Positions 11,407 to 21,075 of a stretch of 64,000 nt of DNA are shown in pieces. The notes beneath the pieces are model-generated. The model saw only the letters and a list, made by a program, of their open reading frames with translations. It was not told where the DNA came from and did no database searches. Numbering within the stretch: position 1 is the first letter of the stretch; each line of letters opens with the position of its first letter. Source of the DNA: Siphonodentalium dalli (lineage: Eukaryota > Mollusca > Scaphopoda > Gadilida > Siphonodentaliidae); the NCBI GenBank assembly GCA_032622095.1, contig CP136063.1:210043934-210107933 (forward strand). Direction: 5' to 3'. A program made the position numbers and the translations under genes.

Positions 11407-13428
11407 TTAGCCCCAGTGAGATCTGACACTATCGTTAGGTCCAGATCGTGATACATCCAGGCTTGGAGTGTCCAGACGAACACAAATGGCTCCATCGGGC
11501 CAGAAATCTCTGTCGAGTACAATTGCTGAGTGCTCATGGAAAATATTCAATCTAGCGTATGAATCTTCACCATCTCTGGAGAACAGTCTAACAACTGAGA
11601 AATTGATCCTACTGTCGTGTAAATATTTTTCAATGCTAGATTGAGTGATTTCATTTCCGAATTTTGACAGGATGAAACGTTCTGTTTTAATAGGAAATTT
11701 AGAACTGTATTTGGACTTGCGAAATGCTCGGTGACTATTAGATCTACGGTCATATTGGTCAGCTGTTCTGTCGTGATTGCGTTGGTAGTTTTGGTCTCGT
11801 TGTTGGCGGGATTGACCTCTGAATGGTGAATAACGTCTGTCACTGTAGTCAGGGCAGTATCGCCTCTCTGAAGGATGAGAATTATTATACCGGTCTCTCG
11901 AATAATGCCGTTCGCGTGATTGGTTCAGTGGATGAGAACTTTGTCTTGGCTGAGATGTTCGTTGTGAACGAGAATGTTGTCGAGAGTGATGACGACGATG
12001 CTGTGACATAGAACGAGAACGAGAGCGCTGGCGCGAACTACCATTTGAGCGAGAACGGTAACGAAGCTCATTCGACGTGCGACGTTGTTGGTTTTCTTCA
12101 TCGACTGCTTGGTCGAGATTTGATTCGACATCGGCCGATTTAATAGAGATATCGTGGAATGATTGTCCGACATTTGACTCGATATCAGCAACGTTAACAG
12201 AATGTTCATGTACACCATCGATTTTGGTAGACGTGGACTGGACATCATCATCAGTACGCTGGTATGTTGAGTGCATTCTCTCTCGGAGCTCGTCGAAGAA
12301 TGTCCCCATTGTAGATTTTATGAATTTGACACATTCTGCGGTACATGAAGAGTTATCACAAGAGTTATCACATTTGGGTTTATTTTCAGAAATAATATTT
12401 ACTTTTTTCTCTAAAACTCCAATGCATCCTGTATTATAATTTATCCTGACCCATTCCTTCTCAAACCTCTCAATCACGTGAGAGAAATCCTGGCGCATCA
12501 ATTTGAAATCGGATTTAATATGGTTAGCATCATTCAAAGTGTCATCTTGGATTTGTTCGATTTTAGTTTTATTGATATGTATTGCTCTCTTCATCTCAGC
12601 GAGATCCGTTTCGATTATTTTGACCCTGGCGTCTAAGCCGGAAATATTTCCTTGGATAAGCGGTACGTCGACATTTATTGTTTTATTTATAACAGAATTC
12701 CATTCCTTGAGGACACTTAACTCCACTTTAATAGCATTCATTGAATTCAGAATAGTGTTGAGTTTTGTTTGTATATCAGAATCGTTATGTTTCGGAGGTT
12801 GGGATGTTAACTGACTTCTTGTTGTAGCTCCTGTTGGATTCACCATTTCTGAGATATTGTCATATGAATGATCAACCATGAACAAGAGAAGATTGTAGAT
12901 ATCTCGTGAAAGCTTATCTGCCAACGATAACTGGTGTGAATCTATTTTGTCTGACTTTTTTGGTTTCAGTCTCTTTTTGAGAGATACTGTCTGGTCTAAT
13001 TCATGAATAGGTGAATCCTGTAGCTGTGCGAATAAATTCTGTCGAAGTTTCTCAAGATATGTTTCACAGTTATCACATGTGTTGATTATTATCCTCATGA
13101 AATCATCTTTCGGTGTATTATGAATGAAACTTGATACCCATGATATAGCTTGTCCGAGATCGTTATTACACGCGGAGTCACCTTTGATAATAGTGTTAAC
13201 CAGTTCTATGGATGCAGGTAGGTCTACCGGTTCGTCTATATGTTTGTCAGGTAATGGGTTAACACATTCAATAGTTTCATGATGCGTGATGTCAGATTCT
13301 TGGGAGTAGGATTGGACGTTTGTGCCATTGAGTATATCGTAAGAGCTGGTTATCAGGTTTTCCATAATTGCAATGGGTATGGAATTGCTTCGAAATGGAA
13401 CGGGCGTTAAACGTTCGAATGTCGTCAC
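11407..13428 (-). CDS. LINE ORF1: coiled-coil, RS-rich RNA-binding type protein
   Basis: A 673-residue intact frame upstream of ORF2, separated by 39 bases, as expected for a LINE ORF1 (nucleoprotein component). Residues about 220-345 are heptad-like and probably coiled coil. Residues about 353-366 form a small Cys cluster (C353, C357, C362, C366). Residues about 448-570 are extremely rich in Arg, Ser, Gln and His, with many RS and SR dipeptides as in SR splicing proteins. The last about 90 residues (FILSKFGNEI to FWPDGAICVRLD) look like a compact domain similar in style to the C-terminal domains of other LINE ORF1 proteins. No CCHC gag knuckle is seen. Function is inferred from position and composition. 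Confidence 0.75.
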   Translation of the reverse strand: MTTFERLTPVPFRSNSIPIAIMENLITSSYDILNGTNVQSYSQESDITHHETIECVNPLPDKHIDEPVDLPASIELVNTIIKGDSACNNDLGQAISWVSSFIHNTPKDDFMRIIINTCDNCETYLEKLRQNLFAQLQDSPIHELDQTVSLKKRLKPKKSDKIDSHQLSLADKLSRDIYNLLLFMVDHSYDNISEMVNPTGATTRSQLTSQPPKHNDSDIQTKLNTILNSMNAIKVELSVLKEWNSVINKTINVDVPLIQGNISGLDARVKIIETDLAEMKRAIHINKTKIEQIQDDTLNDANHIKSDFKLMRQDFSHVIERFEKEWVRINYNTGCIGVLEKKVNIISENKPKCDNSCDNSSCTAECVKFIKSTMGTFFDELRERMHSTYQRTDDDVQSTSTKIDGVHEHSVNVADIESNVGQSFHDISIKSADVESNLDQAVDEENQQRRTSNELRYRSRSNGSSRQRSRSRSMSQHRRHHSRQHSRSQRTSQPRQSSHPLNQSRERHYSRDRYNNSHPSERRYCPDYSDRRYSPFRGQSRQQRDQNYQRNHDRTADQYDRRSNSHRAFRKSKYSSKFPIKTERFILSKFGNEITQSSIEKYLHDSRINFSVVRLFSRDGEDSYARLNIFHEHSAIVLDRDFWPDGAICVRLDTPSLDVSRSGPNDSVRSHWG

Positions 13429-13872
13429 TTTAGAACATATCCGTTAGCTGCAATGTGCCACAGTACATGACCAGTGGCTATTTGATTACTTTTCCATATC
13501 GCACTGTTATATACTGTCTACTGGAGCGTGACATTTTCACAGCGACGTGGAGTGTCCATAACCATGATCAATGTATAGAAAATCAATTAAGTCCAAACAA
13601 TGGGTTGGGCAATATGGCGTCTACATATAGTGTCAACAAGAAGGTGGATACATTTACAATGGTTGAACGACGTGATTTGCCAAAAGAGAATACTCATCCA
13701 TCGGGAATGGGATATGTCCCTCCTTTACATCACGTTGGTGTGGCATTCCTTTCATAACATTTTGATCCAACTAAAGGTCCTATAGAATCAGTCATTTTGA
13801 AGAAAAACTGGATAATTATGACAACAAAATAGAGGCTGCTTTATTGTTTACACCGGAAGGTCAAAGGACAAA

Positions 13873-14125
13873 AGCTATTTCGTGTTATAAATCTCTACTC
13901 GAGCTACGGCCATATAAATCGTATTAGGTAAATACTTTCTTTGTTAATATTCATTCCTCAATAATATACAGTAGGTCTTTGTCAGGGCTCGTATGCTTTT
14001 TGCAACTTTTGTGAGATGATATCGCAATAAATGATGACGTCTAAAAGAGTACAACCGTTTAATTTTCGCTTATGACTTGTATACACGTAACAAGCTAAAT
14101 AATACACACACACATAAATATATAT
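13873..14125. repeat. Right copy of the 253-bp direct duplication flanking the LINE
   Basis: Perfect match to 7178-7430. It abuts the 5' end of the minus-strand LINE. After 14125 the sequence diverges from the left copy, where the LINE AT tail begins. Confidence 0.85.
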
Positions 14126-14191
14126 TAGGTACATTACCTCGCGAATGTATATCCATGAAAATTAAATAAGCCTTTTATTTAATCTGTTTAT

Positions 14192-14308
14192 TTATAAAAA
14201 CATTGTGTTCATTGTTAACTGTTTCCTCTTGGCTTGTGGCATTTGCTGCACACGCTTTTCTGCCGACGGCGATTCTTTCATTATTTCTGGAATAAGTGGT
14301 GATAATGG
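14192..14308 (-). CDS. Possible terminal exon of a minus-strand gene
   Basis: Reading the minus strand, a pyrimidine-rich TTTTTCAG acceptor (309-311 on the plus strand) is followed by 38 open codons ending in TAA at 14192-14194. AATAAA-type signals overlap or follow at once. The peptide is polar and basic (for example KRVQQMPQAKRKQ), with no recognised domain. Upstream exons were not found. It could be a host last exon or a chance frame. Confidence 0.3.
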   Translation of the reverse strand, partial: PLSPLIPEIMKESPSAEKRVQQMPQAKRKQLTMNTMFL

Positions 14309-15215
14309 CTGAAAAATAGAAATATACATATATATATTATCAATGTAGAATTGAACATAGCTTATCAGTGTACATCTTTAATAAATCTAGAATTCTGAAA
14401 TAAATAATATACTACATGTTTTGACTGAACGCCTAAAAAAAGCTTAAAACGATCTATCTGTTTGTATAATGTTAAACAAATTAAGAGCATCACAAGGGCG
14501 TGACAAAATATGCCTATGGTAATTTTAACGAGGGGCCATATTTCTGGTGAAAATTGGTGGGCTGAACCCGAATTCGAACGTATATTTACGCTATATTTAG
14601 GGATACTAACCTCAAATAATAACCAATTTATTCTATTCAGTTATCATCCAGAAACTTGAGTACAAATCATGACAAAAAGGGCTACAATTCTGATGAAAAT
14701 TAGAGGGTGGAACCCAAAATTCGAAATTACCTGTATTTTTTGGTTAGTGAAATCATATTAGGGACTAGTAAATTCCCGTACTAAATATCATTCAATTCAG
14801 TTACCAAAGTTTCATTCAGAAAACGAAAATAGCGAACGGTAGGACGGACAGACATATGGGCAGACCGATAACGTAAACTGTTAGAGACCCTCTGCAACAT
14901 GCCGAAAAATATATAATACGAATTATCGCGTTGCATAGCCCTTAGTTCAATTTTATTGCATCACGTTAATATCAGCGTAGTTATACACGGTTTTATACAA
15001 TAAACTCATCACTATTAGGTTACAGATTTACACGCTTTATGAGTTATTTTCTATAACGAGGGCGTAACTTGCAGCATATTTTTGTATTTGCTTACAGCAT
15101 CTACAAATAGTTCTATCAGAATGGCACAGCAGACAGCTCAGTTTCTTCGGATGAACGGCATTACATCAAATACTTATCTGCTTAATTTCTTAATTTAAAC
15201 AGAAATAACAAGTTT
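14309..15215. other. No gene seen
   Basis: AT-rich. Two weak repeats with GAAAATT(G/A)G(T/A)GGG and GAACCC near 14549 and 14696 suggest an old tandem duplication. A TATGGGCAGACCGATAACG segment near 14855 looks like common intronic repeat sequence. Confidence 0.45.
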
Positions 15216-15824
15216 TTGGTTGGATATAACTACGAAGTTTATATCAGCTTGATTCAATTGGAAAGAACCCAATCTTCCAGCTACCAACCATTTATTCAGT
15301 CATGGAACCATTATATCAACGAATCAGCACCGATGCAACCTTACAAGCAGCAAAATGCATATCCTATGCATCGAAATACATTTCCAACCATGCAAATTCC
15401 AACTACGGTACAACGACACATCACTGAGCTCCACCAACCGAGCATTCAACCTTACATACATGAAAATATTGTTCCCACTACCAGACGAGAGGGATATATT
15501 ATTAATCAGCCTACACCCCAGTTGATTTCTATGCAACCCTTAACACAGCAGCAGCAGCGGACATACACGACACTCCAGCAGTCAACTTCGTTCGTACCTA
15601 TTCAACCCATACCTCAGGTCATATTGAATAGTGCAACTACAAACTCAACCCCGCAGTCTGTTCTCGACCACCTATCATTAAACGAAAGACAGAGTCCAGA
15701 ACCGGCTACGCAGCGATCAGAAGACATTGCACAGGCATCACTAAACCTCGGATCGGGCACGCAGACGCAGGCACCCCTTATTTCTGAAAATACGCACAGA
15801 CTAAAAGATTCATTACAACAGTAA
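15216..15824 (+). CDS. Unrecognised Gln/Pro/Thr-rich ORF beside the Polinton relic
   Basis: 202 codons, rich in Q, P, T, S and I, with PQLISMQPLTQQQQ-like stretches and no cysteine pattern, membrane segment or signal peptide. It lies directly upstream of frames that resemble Polinton DNA polymerase, on the same strand, so it could be a low-complexity N-terminal extension or a separate element-encoded protein. The start at 15216 is simply the first ATG; homology to any family is not claimed. Confidence 0.35.
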   Translation: MVGYNYEVYISLIQLERTQSSSYQPFIQSWNHYINESAPMQPYKQQNAYPMHRNTFPTMQIPTTVQRHITELHQPSIQPYIHENIVPTTRREGYIINQPTPQLISMQPLTQQQQRTYTTLQQSTSFVPIQPIPQVILNSATTNSTPQSVLDHLSLNERQSPEPATQRSEDIAQASLNLGSGTQTQAPLISENTHRLKDSLQQ

Positions 15825-15899
15825 ATATCACAGTCTGTGAGTGCCGAAACACCCCTAGTGGAACGGCAATCGCTGTCAGAACGAGAATCGGCCTCTGCA

Positions 15900-16322
15900 A
15901 TGTGAGTGCAGGGAAGTAGTGCCCCGTATGATATTCACCACGAAATGTCAAAACCATTCGGAAGAGGGACGCTACGGAACATACTTGATACAATGTCCAT
16001 GTGTGATAGGATTAAATTCGTTGAATGAATAAAAGAAAAAGAAGGTCATATTTTCAACTTTTCTGAGGAATTTCTCTCCTACTGTATATCAGACGTTGAC
16101 ATATTCCGCAAATCGTGTCTGCAATTTAGGAAGTTATTTATGGAAGTTACAGAAGGGTCAGTTGACCCTTTTCAATTCACCACCATCTCAGGAGCTTGTA
16201 TGGCAGCTTTCAAACTTTTATTTTTGGAAGAAACCTATGCTGTTACACTCAAAATGCCCGATGGATCTTCGAAAATAAAATCAATAGGTCCCACCATCGA
16301 CCTCTTATTTTCAATAGGGTAA
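15900..16322 (+). pseudogene. Polinton-type protein-primed DNA polymerase B fragment (broken)
   Basis: Around 16066-16220 the frame gives an EFLSYCISDVDIFRKSCL segment followed by a DPFQFTTISGACMAAF-type segment. In Polinton and related virus polymerases, a YC.SDVDIL..CC..FR block followed by DPF...TIAS.CM is a conserved stretch. Frame breaks occur before and after it (stop at 16025-16027 and another at 16320-16322), and the catalytic palm motifs are not present. It is a short remnant, not a working enzyme. Confidence 0.55.
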
Positions 16323-16389
16323 AAAACAAAGAATACAGAGTGTATACACCAAGAGAGTTATACAAGATAACCTCGACACACTAGCCTTC

Positions 16390-16860
16390 TGTTCCACATT
16401 CGAGTTTTATAATTTCCGGCACTGCGGTAAAACCCGATGGGTATTCAAGTTCCTCTAGCATCTACCCGAGATGATAACGAAAGAGCCCCCGGAAAAAATT
16501 CTTTATTATTACGGCGTGTACCAAGATATGTTCGACACGATGGATAGTGTTATTTCAAACATTACTTTTTATAAAGAATACCGTGTTCGCAGCTGTTGGA
16601 ATATTTCGCTGATGGTCAGCCCGCCATGATAATTCTAGATGATTTAGCTCACAAGGTCGTTAAAAATTCGGATATGGAATGCCTTTTCACTCAAGGTTGT
16701 CATCGTAAAAATTTAACCGTTATGTTCCTAAGTAAAAATCTGTATCAAAAAGGATCTTCAGCGAGGACTATAGGGCTTAACGCCGGGTACCTCATTCTTC
16801 TAAAGTCACCCTGACATTTGACTCAAATAAGGTACCTAGGTCAACAGCTCTTCCCAGGAA
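16390..16860 (+). pseudogene. Polinton-type FtsK/HerA packaging ATPase (broken)
   Basis: A Walker-A-like CGKTRWVFKFL block (about 16420) is followed in the same frame by a KEPPEKILYYYGVYQ segment, then a frame change, then a Walker-B-like MIILDDL and a LFTQGCHRKNLTVMFLSKNL stretch (about 16620-16740). This order and spacing are those of the DNA-packaging ATPase of Polintons and adintoviruses. At least one frameshift and several stops separate the pieces. Confidence 0.65.
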
Positions 16861-17099
16861 AATCACATTTTCTCACAGACGTTTATAAGGAAGCAGTACT
16901 GTTGTTGACAGACGATACAAATATTTAATTCTGGATATCACGCTCGATGCCGAGGAGTCATTACGAGTTAGAACGGACGTCTTTCCCGGTGAATACCCTA
17001 TAGTATATTATAAGGATGGCTAGTCAGCTAGTCAAAGATAATTATTTTGGACTTTATATTCCTTCTAGCTTCTACCAATTCGAAAAAAACAATTGCTAG

Positions 17100-17312
17100 T
17101 TCTCTTGCATTAAGCTAGTTATGATCAGTCAGGACTATAGCTGAAGTGGTACTCAACGTTCTGAAAGGAGTTTTGTTCGTTCCTAGATTGGACAGTTTAA
17201 CGCCGTATAAAGAGATTTACAGGAAGTTATCACACGCTAAATTAGGGATTCGCACAAAGAAAATACTCATAGAGAAACATCCCGATTCCGTTCGAAAGCG
17301 TGCCTCTTAGAG
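17100..17312 (+). pseudogene. Small Polinton-associated ORF remnant
   Basis: A frame containing NVLKGVLFVP, then a YKEIYRKLSHAKLGI-type stretch and basic residues resembles the small basic protein often found after the packaging ATPase in Polinton-like elements (pattern NVLKG..P...K..L..Y...LR.L). Interrupted by stops on both sides. The assignment is by pattern recall and neighbours. Confidence 0.4.
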
Positions 17313-17316
17313 ACTT

Positions 17317-17538
17317 GTGATGTCAACATGTGGTAAAAACATACTAATTTCTATCGAGAAATATAAACGATTATTAAAGAAATGCAATTACCATGACAAA
17401 AAAAGTCTGAAGGACGTTATGGACGATAGTGCCACGAAGACACCAATGACTATTGAACCTGCCAACCTAAAAGAAACCGCTGAGCCTCCGGGTGTGAGAA
17501 CAAATATCAATAAATCAAAATGGCTGAATATTACATAA
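17317..17538 (+). pseudogene. Small ORF of the Polinton relic (EKY-RLL type)
   Basis: 73 codons with an N-terminal ILISIEKYKRLLK motif and a polar tail. Short proteins starting with an (I/V)S.EKY.RL motif are common in Polinton-like elements near the capsid genes. It may be intact by chance, but its neighbours are decayed. Function unknown. Confidence 0.4.
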
Positions 17539-17701
17539 ATTAATTTTGTAATTATTATGTCTTTTTTTTCCTTTCGAACCCCACCCCAAGCACTTTCCGT
17601 CGGTCCTAAAAAAAGGCGGTAGGGGAGGGGCAGCACCCTCCCTTAGCAGTAACGACAGATTTTTTTTACAATAATTTATTTACAATGAAACAAAGACCAT
17701 T

Positions 17702-17950
17702 TTAGACTGGCAAAAAGACGTTTCTGTCTTTATCCACGGATAAATATGCTGGAAACGTGGCGTAAACTAGTACTATCGTCGTTTTCGGCAAAGCCTCACT
17801 GAACCTCATATCCAGCTGTACTAGTCCCTTGATTACAGACGTCACATCTTCTCAATAAGGCTCGATGCAGAAAATAGCGTAGATTCTCAGATTTAACAAC
17901 CACCGAGAGACCGAATATGGTATTTGAAGGGTCAATATTATAGTAGCTTC
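17702..17950 (-). pseudogene. Polinton major-capsid (hexon-like) C-terminal fragment
   Basis: On the minus strand the frame ends at TAA (17702-17704). The last residues run through MRFSEALP, IVLVYATF and SVDKDRNVFLPV, matching the style of the C-terminal end of double-jelly-roll capsid proteins of Polintons (LRF..ALP...T..VYA.F...IEID..RNV). An in-frame stop lies about 50 codons upstream and the rest of the capsid gene is not recognisable. It converges on the plus-strand relic ORFs. Confidence 0.45.
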
Positions 17951-19167
17951 AATATTATGGCTGTCAAAATGGCGGCCACAAAGCGAACAATTATAAAATC
18001 GACATATTATATTTAATCCTCAAATTAAAACAATATATATCTAAATGTATATATAGTTAAATTTGTATGAGGTTAAGATATATTGTTACACACAACACAC
18101 TTATATATATACGACATTACGAACGTAATACATATATAGGACTTTGCCCCCAAACCAGGTTGTAACTAGCGATGTGATTGGCTGCAACACCACGATCAAA
18201 TCACTATGTCCCGTCACCCTTGACACAGGTTTCAGGATAACGTGCGTGAAACATCGGAGGTATAATCCTCAGCATCGGGGATATATGAATGACCTTTGAA
18301 ATGGCAGTTTCCACCAACCGTGACGTTGCTCCATCACGTCGAGTGTTATTAGTTCGATGTTAGGCCCCAAAACAATACCTATGTTTAGGGTTTCCCTACA
18401 TACCCTAGAAAAAGGTGCCTACCCAACACTTTTTATTGGACTGTAGACAGATATTTTTTGCCCTCTGTGGGAAGGGCATCGAAATGTATCTTGCCCATGT
18501 TCAAACCTCTCCTATAAAAGGATTTAGAAGTTTTATTGGTCTAGTGCTCTGATTAATTCAAGATTAACAATATTTAGTATTGAACCTTTCAATTAATCTG
18601 AATTGTGAAGTTTTCTAGATTGAATTGTCAATGACGCAATGGAATTCAGAATAAAAAACAAATCCGTACCTACCTACCCTAATTATTTTGGACCATGTAA
18701 CCCCAAACACAGTATTATTATTATTTATTTGGCCTTATAAAGTTCCGCATCAGAATATCAAAAAAGTTCCAAGGTTTTGAACTGCTAGAATAAGATCTCT
18801 ACAGGCATAGCCATGGTAGAGATTTGTGGCATAATCTTAGTACGGGTGCGGTGTGCCTCACCTTAACCATACACTAGCATTGAAACATTTCATGTCTTAC
18901 ATACAACCATTTGGGAATTTCAGACTGTAATATAAATTGAGATTCTACTGATGCTTAAATTATCCAATCTTATTCATTAAGTTGGTGTGAATTATTATCT
19001 ACTTCCGATCAAAACTTCTAAGTTTGATCCCATCCCGCTCCCAGAACAAAGACCTTCATAGCATATCGCTATGTAGTGTATTTTGTTCTGCAAACGTTCA
19101 ATACAGCATGTTGTGACATTTTGGAATATTAATCGTACATTATGTTTGTTATTTGTTTTCATTTCAG
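17951..19167. other. Intron-like stretch, no gene seen
   Basis: AT-rich, with a TCTCTACAGGCATAGCCATGGTAGAGA partial palindrome near 18797-18823 that is related in reverse to sequence near 610-650. No coding frame of interest. Confidence 0.45.
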
Positions 19168-19201
19168 GAACCTATCAAAATTCCATTTGCATGCCCAGCA
19201 G
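19168..19201 (+). CDS. 34-nt internal exon candidate of the secreted-protein gene
   Basis: A strong pyrimidine tract and CAG acceptor (ending 19167) precede 34 bases that end at a GTGAGT donor (19202). Joined to the phase-0 end of the exon at 218-295, it continues in frame with EPIKIPFACPA and leaves phase 1. The short peptide with a single Cys after a signal peptide suits a secreted protein, but no further exon could be recognised. Linkage to the first exon is inferred from strand, phase and splice-site quality. Confidence 0.45.
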
Positions 19202-19324
19202 GTGAGTTTTGTATACATACCTCTGTAGATTGTTGTACACTGAAAATTGTGTTGAATAAAATGTTAACTCAACAAGTTGAGTGATTACCTGTTGAGAGAA
19301 TTGAATTCATCGATGAGTACAGCG

Positions 19325-19500
19325 ACTACTCAGTAGACAAACGGTTAGCGCGGTGGACTTATAATGCTGCCAACACAGTATTGTGAGTTCGCGCCCTGAG
19401 TCGGTATTTGGTGGGAGAATCTGGATTCAGAATCCTAAACCGATTACGGGGCGGGGCAAAATCGAGATTACACTGATTCTAGGTCAGATGTTGAAATCCA
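19325..19500 (+). mobile_element. tRNA-derived SINE candidate
   Basis: GGTTAGCGCGGTGGACT (about 19342) resembles a tRNA A box region, and GAGTTCGCGCCC (about 19387) resembles a B box, about 40 bases apart. This is suitable for a Pol III internal promoter. The acceptor stem does not close, so it is not a functional tRNA. Non-tRNA sequence follows (AGAATCTGGATTCAGAATCC). Confidence 0.45.
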
Positions 19501-20030
19501 CGTGGTCTCCGATACTATATGTTTAATGTTCTCCCAGCGTCAAGCATGGCCCATGTATTTGACACAAGTATCATTTGTATCTTATATTTATAATTTTCAT
19601 GTTTGTTGTGAAAGTCATGCTTTTCTTCTATGTGTATATACATGGCACCTAATTAGCTGCCAATCCGACTTAATCGCATCTTTTTCAAGTTAAAATGTGT
19701 TTATTGATGAGGGCAATCATTTCTAACTGCTCTAGATCTCCTGAATCAAATTCCGAAGACGTTGTGGAGAACACACGAAACTTGTCAGTTATGCAGGGAC
19801 GTGGCGACAGAGGTTGGTTGGGGTGTATAGAACCCCCCCCCGAACTTTGGTACAATGTTCTTAGCTGTACAGTCATTCATACGTGAGGCAAATCAGGATT
19901 TTTTTGACTAACTGATCCAAATAATGATACATACAAGCCAGCAAACTCAACAAACAAACCCGATTTTAAACAAATACATATACAAACTTATGACTAACTC
20001 GGGGGAGGGGTTGACCGGCTAATCTGCTAT
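19501..20030. other. No gene seen
   Basis: Short frames only, with a run of nine C at about 19830. Near 20010-20031 a degraded GGCTAATCTGCTA-TCTACTATATAT junction marks the edge of another Helitron-like copy on the plus strand. Confidence 0.45.
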
Positions 20031-20070
20031 CTACTATATATCTATTGAGAGATACGTATATATATATATA

Positions 20071-21075
20071 CTAGAAGGTGACCCGACTTCGTCCGGGCTT
20101 TGACATTGAATTGACCATTTTGAAGGTCAAGGTCAGGTGGGGTCACGATTTGACCCGTCCAAAACACTCCCTGGAAACAATTACCACTAAGTATCAAATT
20201 TCGTCAAAATCCGTCTGGCAGTTTACCAACACCAACACCCCAAAAATGGTGGAAATTGGCCCAGCGGATACCGGGAAATCGGCCCAGCGGATACCGAGAT
20301 ACCCTATGTATTAAATTTCGTCCGTAAAAATCCGCCAGTTTTACCCGATTTGATTTCCACTAAAGTATATAAACGCGCCTCATATACACAAGCTCGTTAA
20401 TTATCAAGCTTCAACGTAAAGATAAATTAGCATTGTGCAGTAAATTTTAACTAATTATTTTCTCGCCGTCAAAGTTGAACAATGTCGATGTTGTTGGCAT
20501 TGACGGTTTGGGGCCACCGGTAGATTCCATTTCGCAACAACGAAGTATCATTTCAGCTAAATGGATTCTTGGATGAGATTCCAGACCCGCGGGGTAAATG
20601 TAAACAGCTTGAGCCTATGCGTGGTGTGAATATACAAAAAATAAATCTATCGACAATAGACCTAAGAATATTAGCTGTAACAAAATTTATATATCAGAAA
20701 TTGTAATAAATGATATATTTTGGGATAGATGCACGATTTTTAATAGCCTGCAAATCGACAATATATATTGTAAATGTTATAATTGTGGGAAAAATACACG
20801 ATGCGTAATTGCCTGCAAAACGCTTACGTTCGTCGACGTATGCATATAGAGTTATCCTCCCTGCATCGCAGTGCTAAATCCGGCGTGATAGCACTGCGGA
20901 TCCCGATATATGAGTTTTGAAGGTCAAGGTGACGCTGCACTGACAAATGGACGGGCCCATGTTCGTTCCCGGGTCGAATTACGTGTCCGTACCAAGTTTG
21001 GTCGAAATCGGTCCAGCCGTGTTCGAGTCCATCGCGAACACACACAGACACAGATCTTCCAAAATATATAATAGA
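20071..21075 (-). mobile_element. Helitron-like element on the minus strand (1005 bp)
   Basis: On the minus strand it begins TCTATTATATATTTTGGAAG at 21075, directly abutting the CTAG end of the next element. It ends with an AGCCCGG...CGGGT hairpin, ACCTT and CTAG at 20074-20071, followed by T (A at 20070 on the plus strand). Includes a module with GACCTTGAATTGACC-type sequence shared with 46870-47243. Confidence 0.6.

Larger units (their letters stand above)
7431..13872 (-). mobile_element. Full-length two-ORF LINE (APE-type non-LTR retrotransposon)
   Basis: On the minus strand, in order: a 5' UTR of about 440 bases, ORF1 (13428-11407), a 39-base gap, ORF2 (11367-7822), and a 3' UTR with an AATAAA signal (complement of 7440-7445) running into an AT-repeat tail. 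Both frames are intact over 673 and 1181 codons. Together with the perfect flanking duplication this indicates a very recent, possibly still active copy. ORF2 layout (N-terminal APE endonuclease, RT, C-terminal zinc knuckle, no RNase H seen) places it in the broad CR1/jockey/I-type group. I cannot assign the clade without alignment. Confidence 0.9.
15830..17950 (+). mobile_element. Decayed Polinton/Maverick-type (adinto-like) element
   Basis: A cluster of broken frames whose best matches by eye are all Polinton-type proteins: B-family polymerase fragment, packaging ATPase and two small virion-type ORFs on the plus strand, and a capsid C-terminal fragment converging on the minus strand. Stops and shifts interrupt almost every frame, so this is a relic. 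Terminal inverted repeats and the integrase were not found. Confidence 0.6.

Noticed and set aside
12077-12439. Plus-strand 120-codon frame and neighbours at 11823 and 12503
   Set aside because: Antisense shadows of the intact LINE ORF1.
13600-13757. Plus-strand frame with PPLHHVGVAFLS in the LINE 5' UTR
   Set aside because: Within the 5' UTR of the minus-strand LINE and no recognised family; could be chance.
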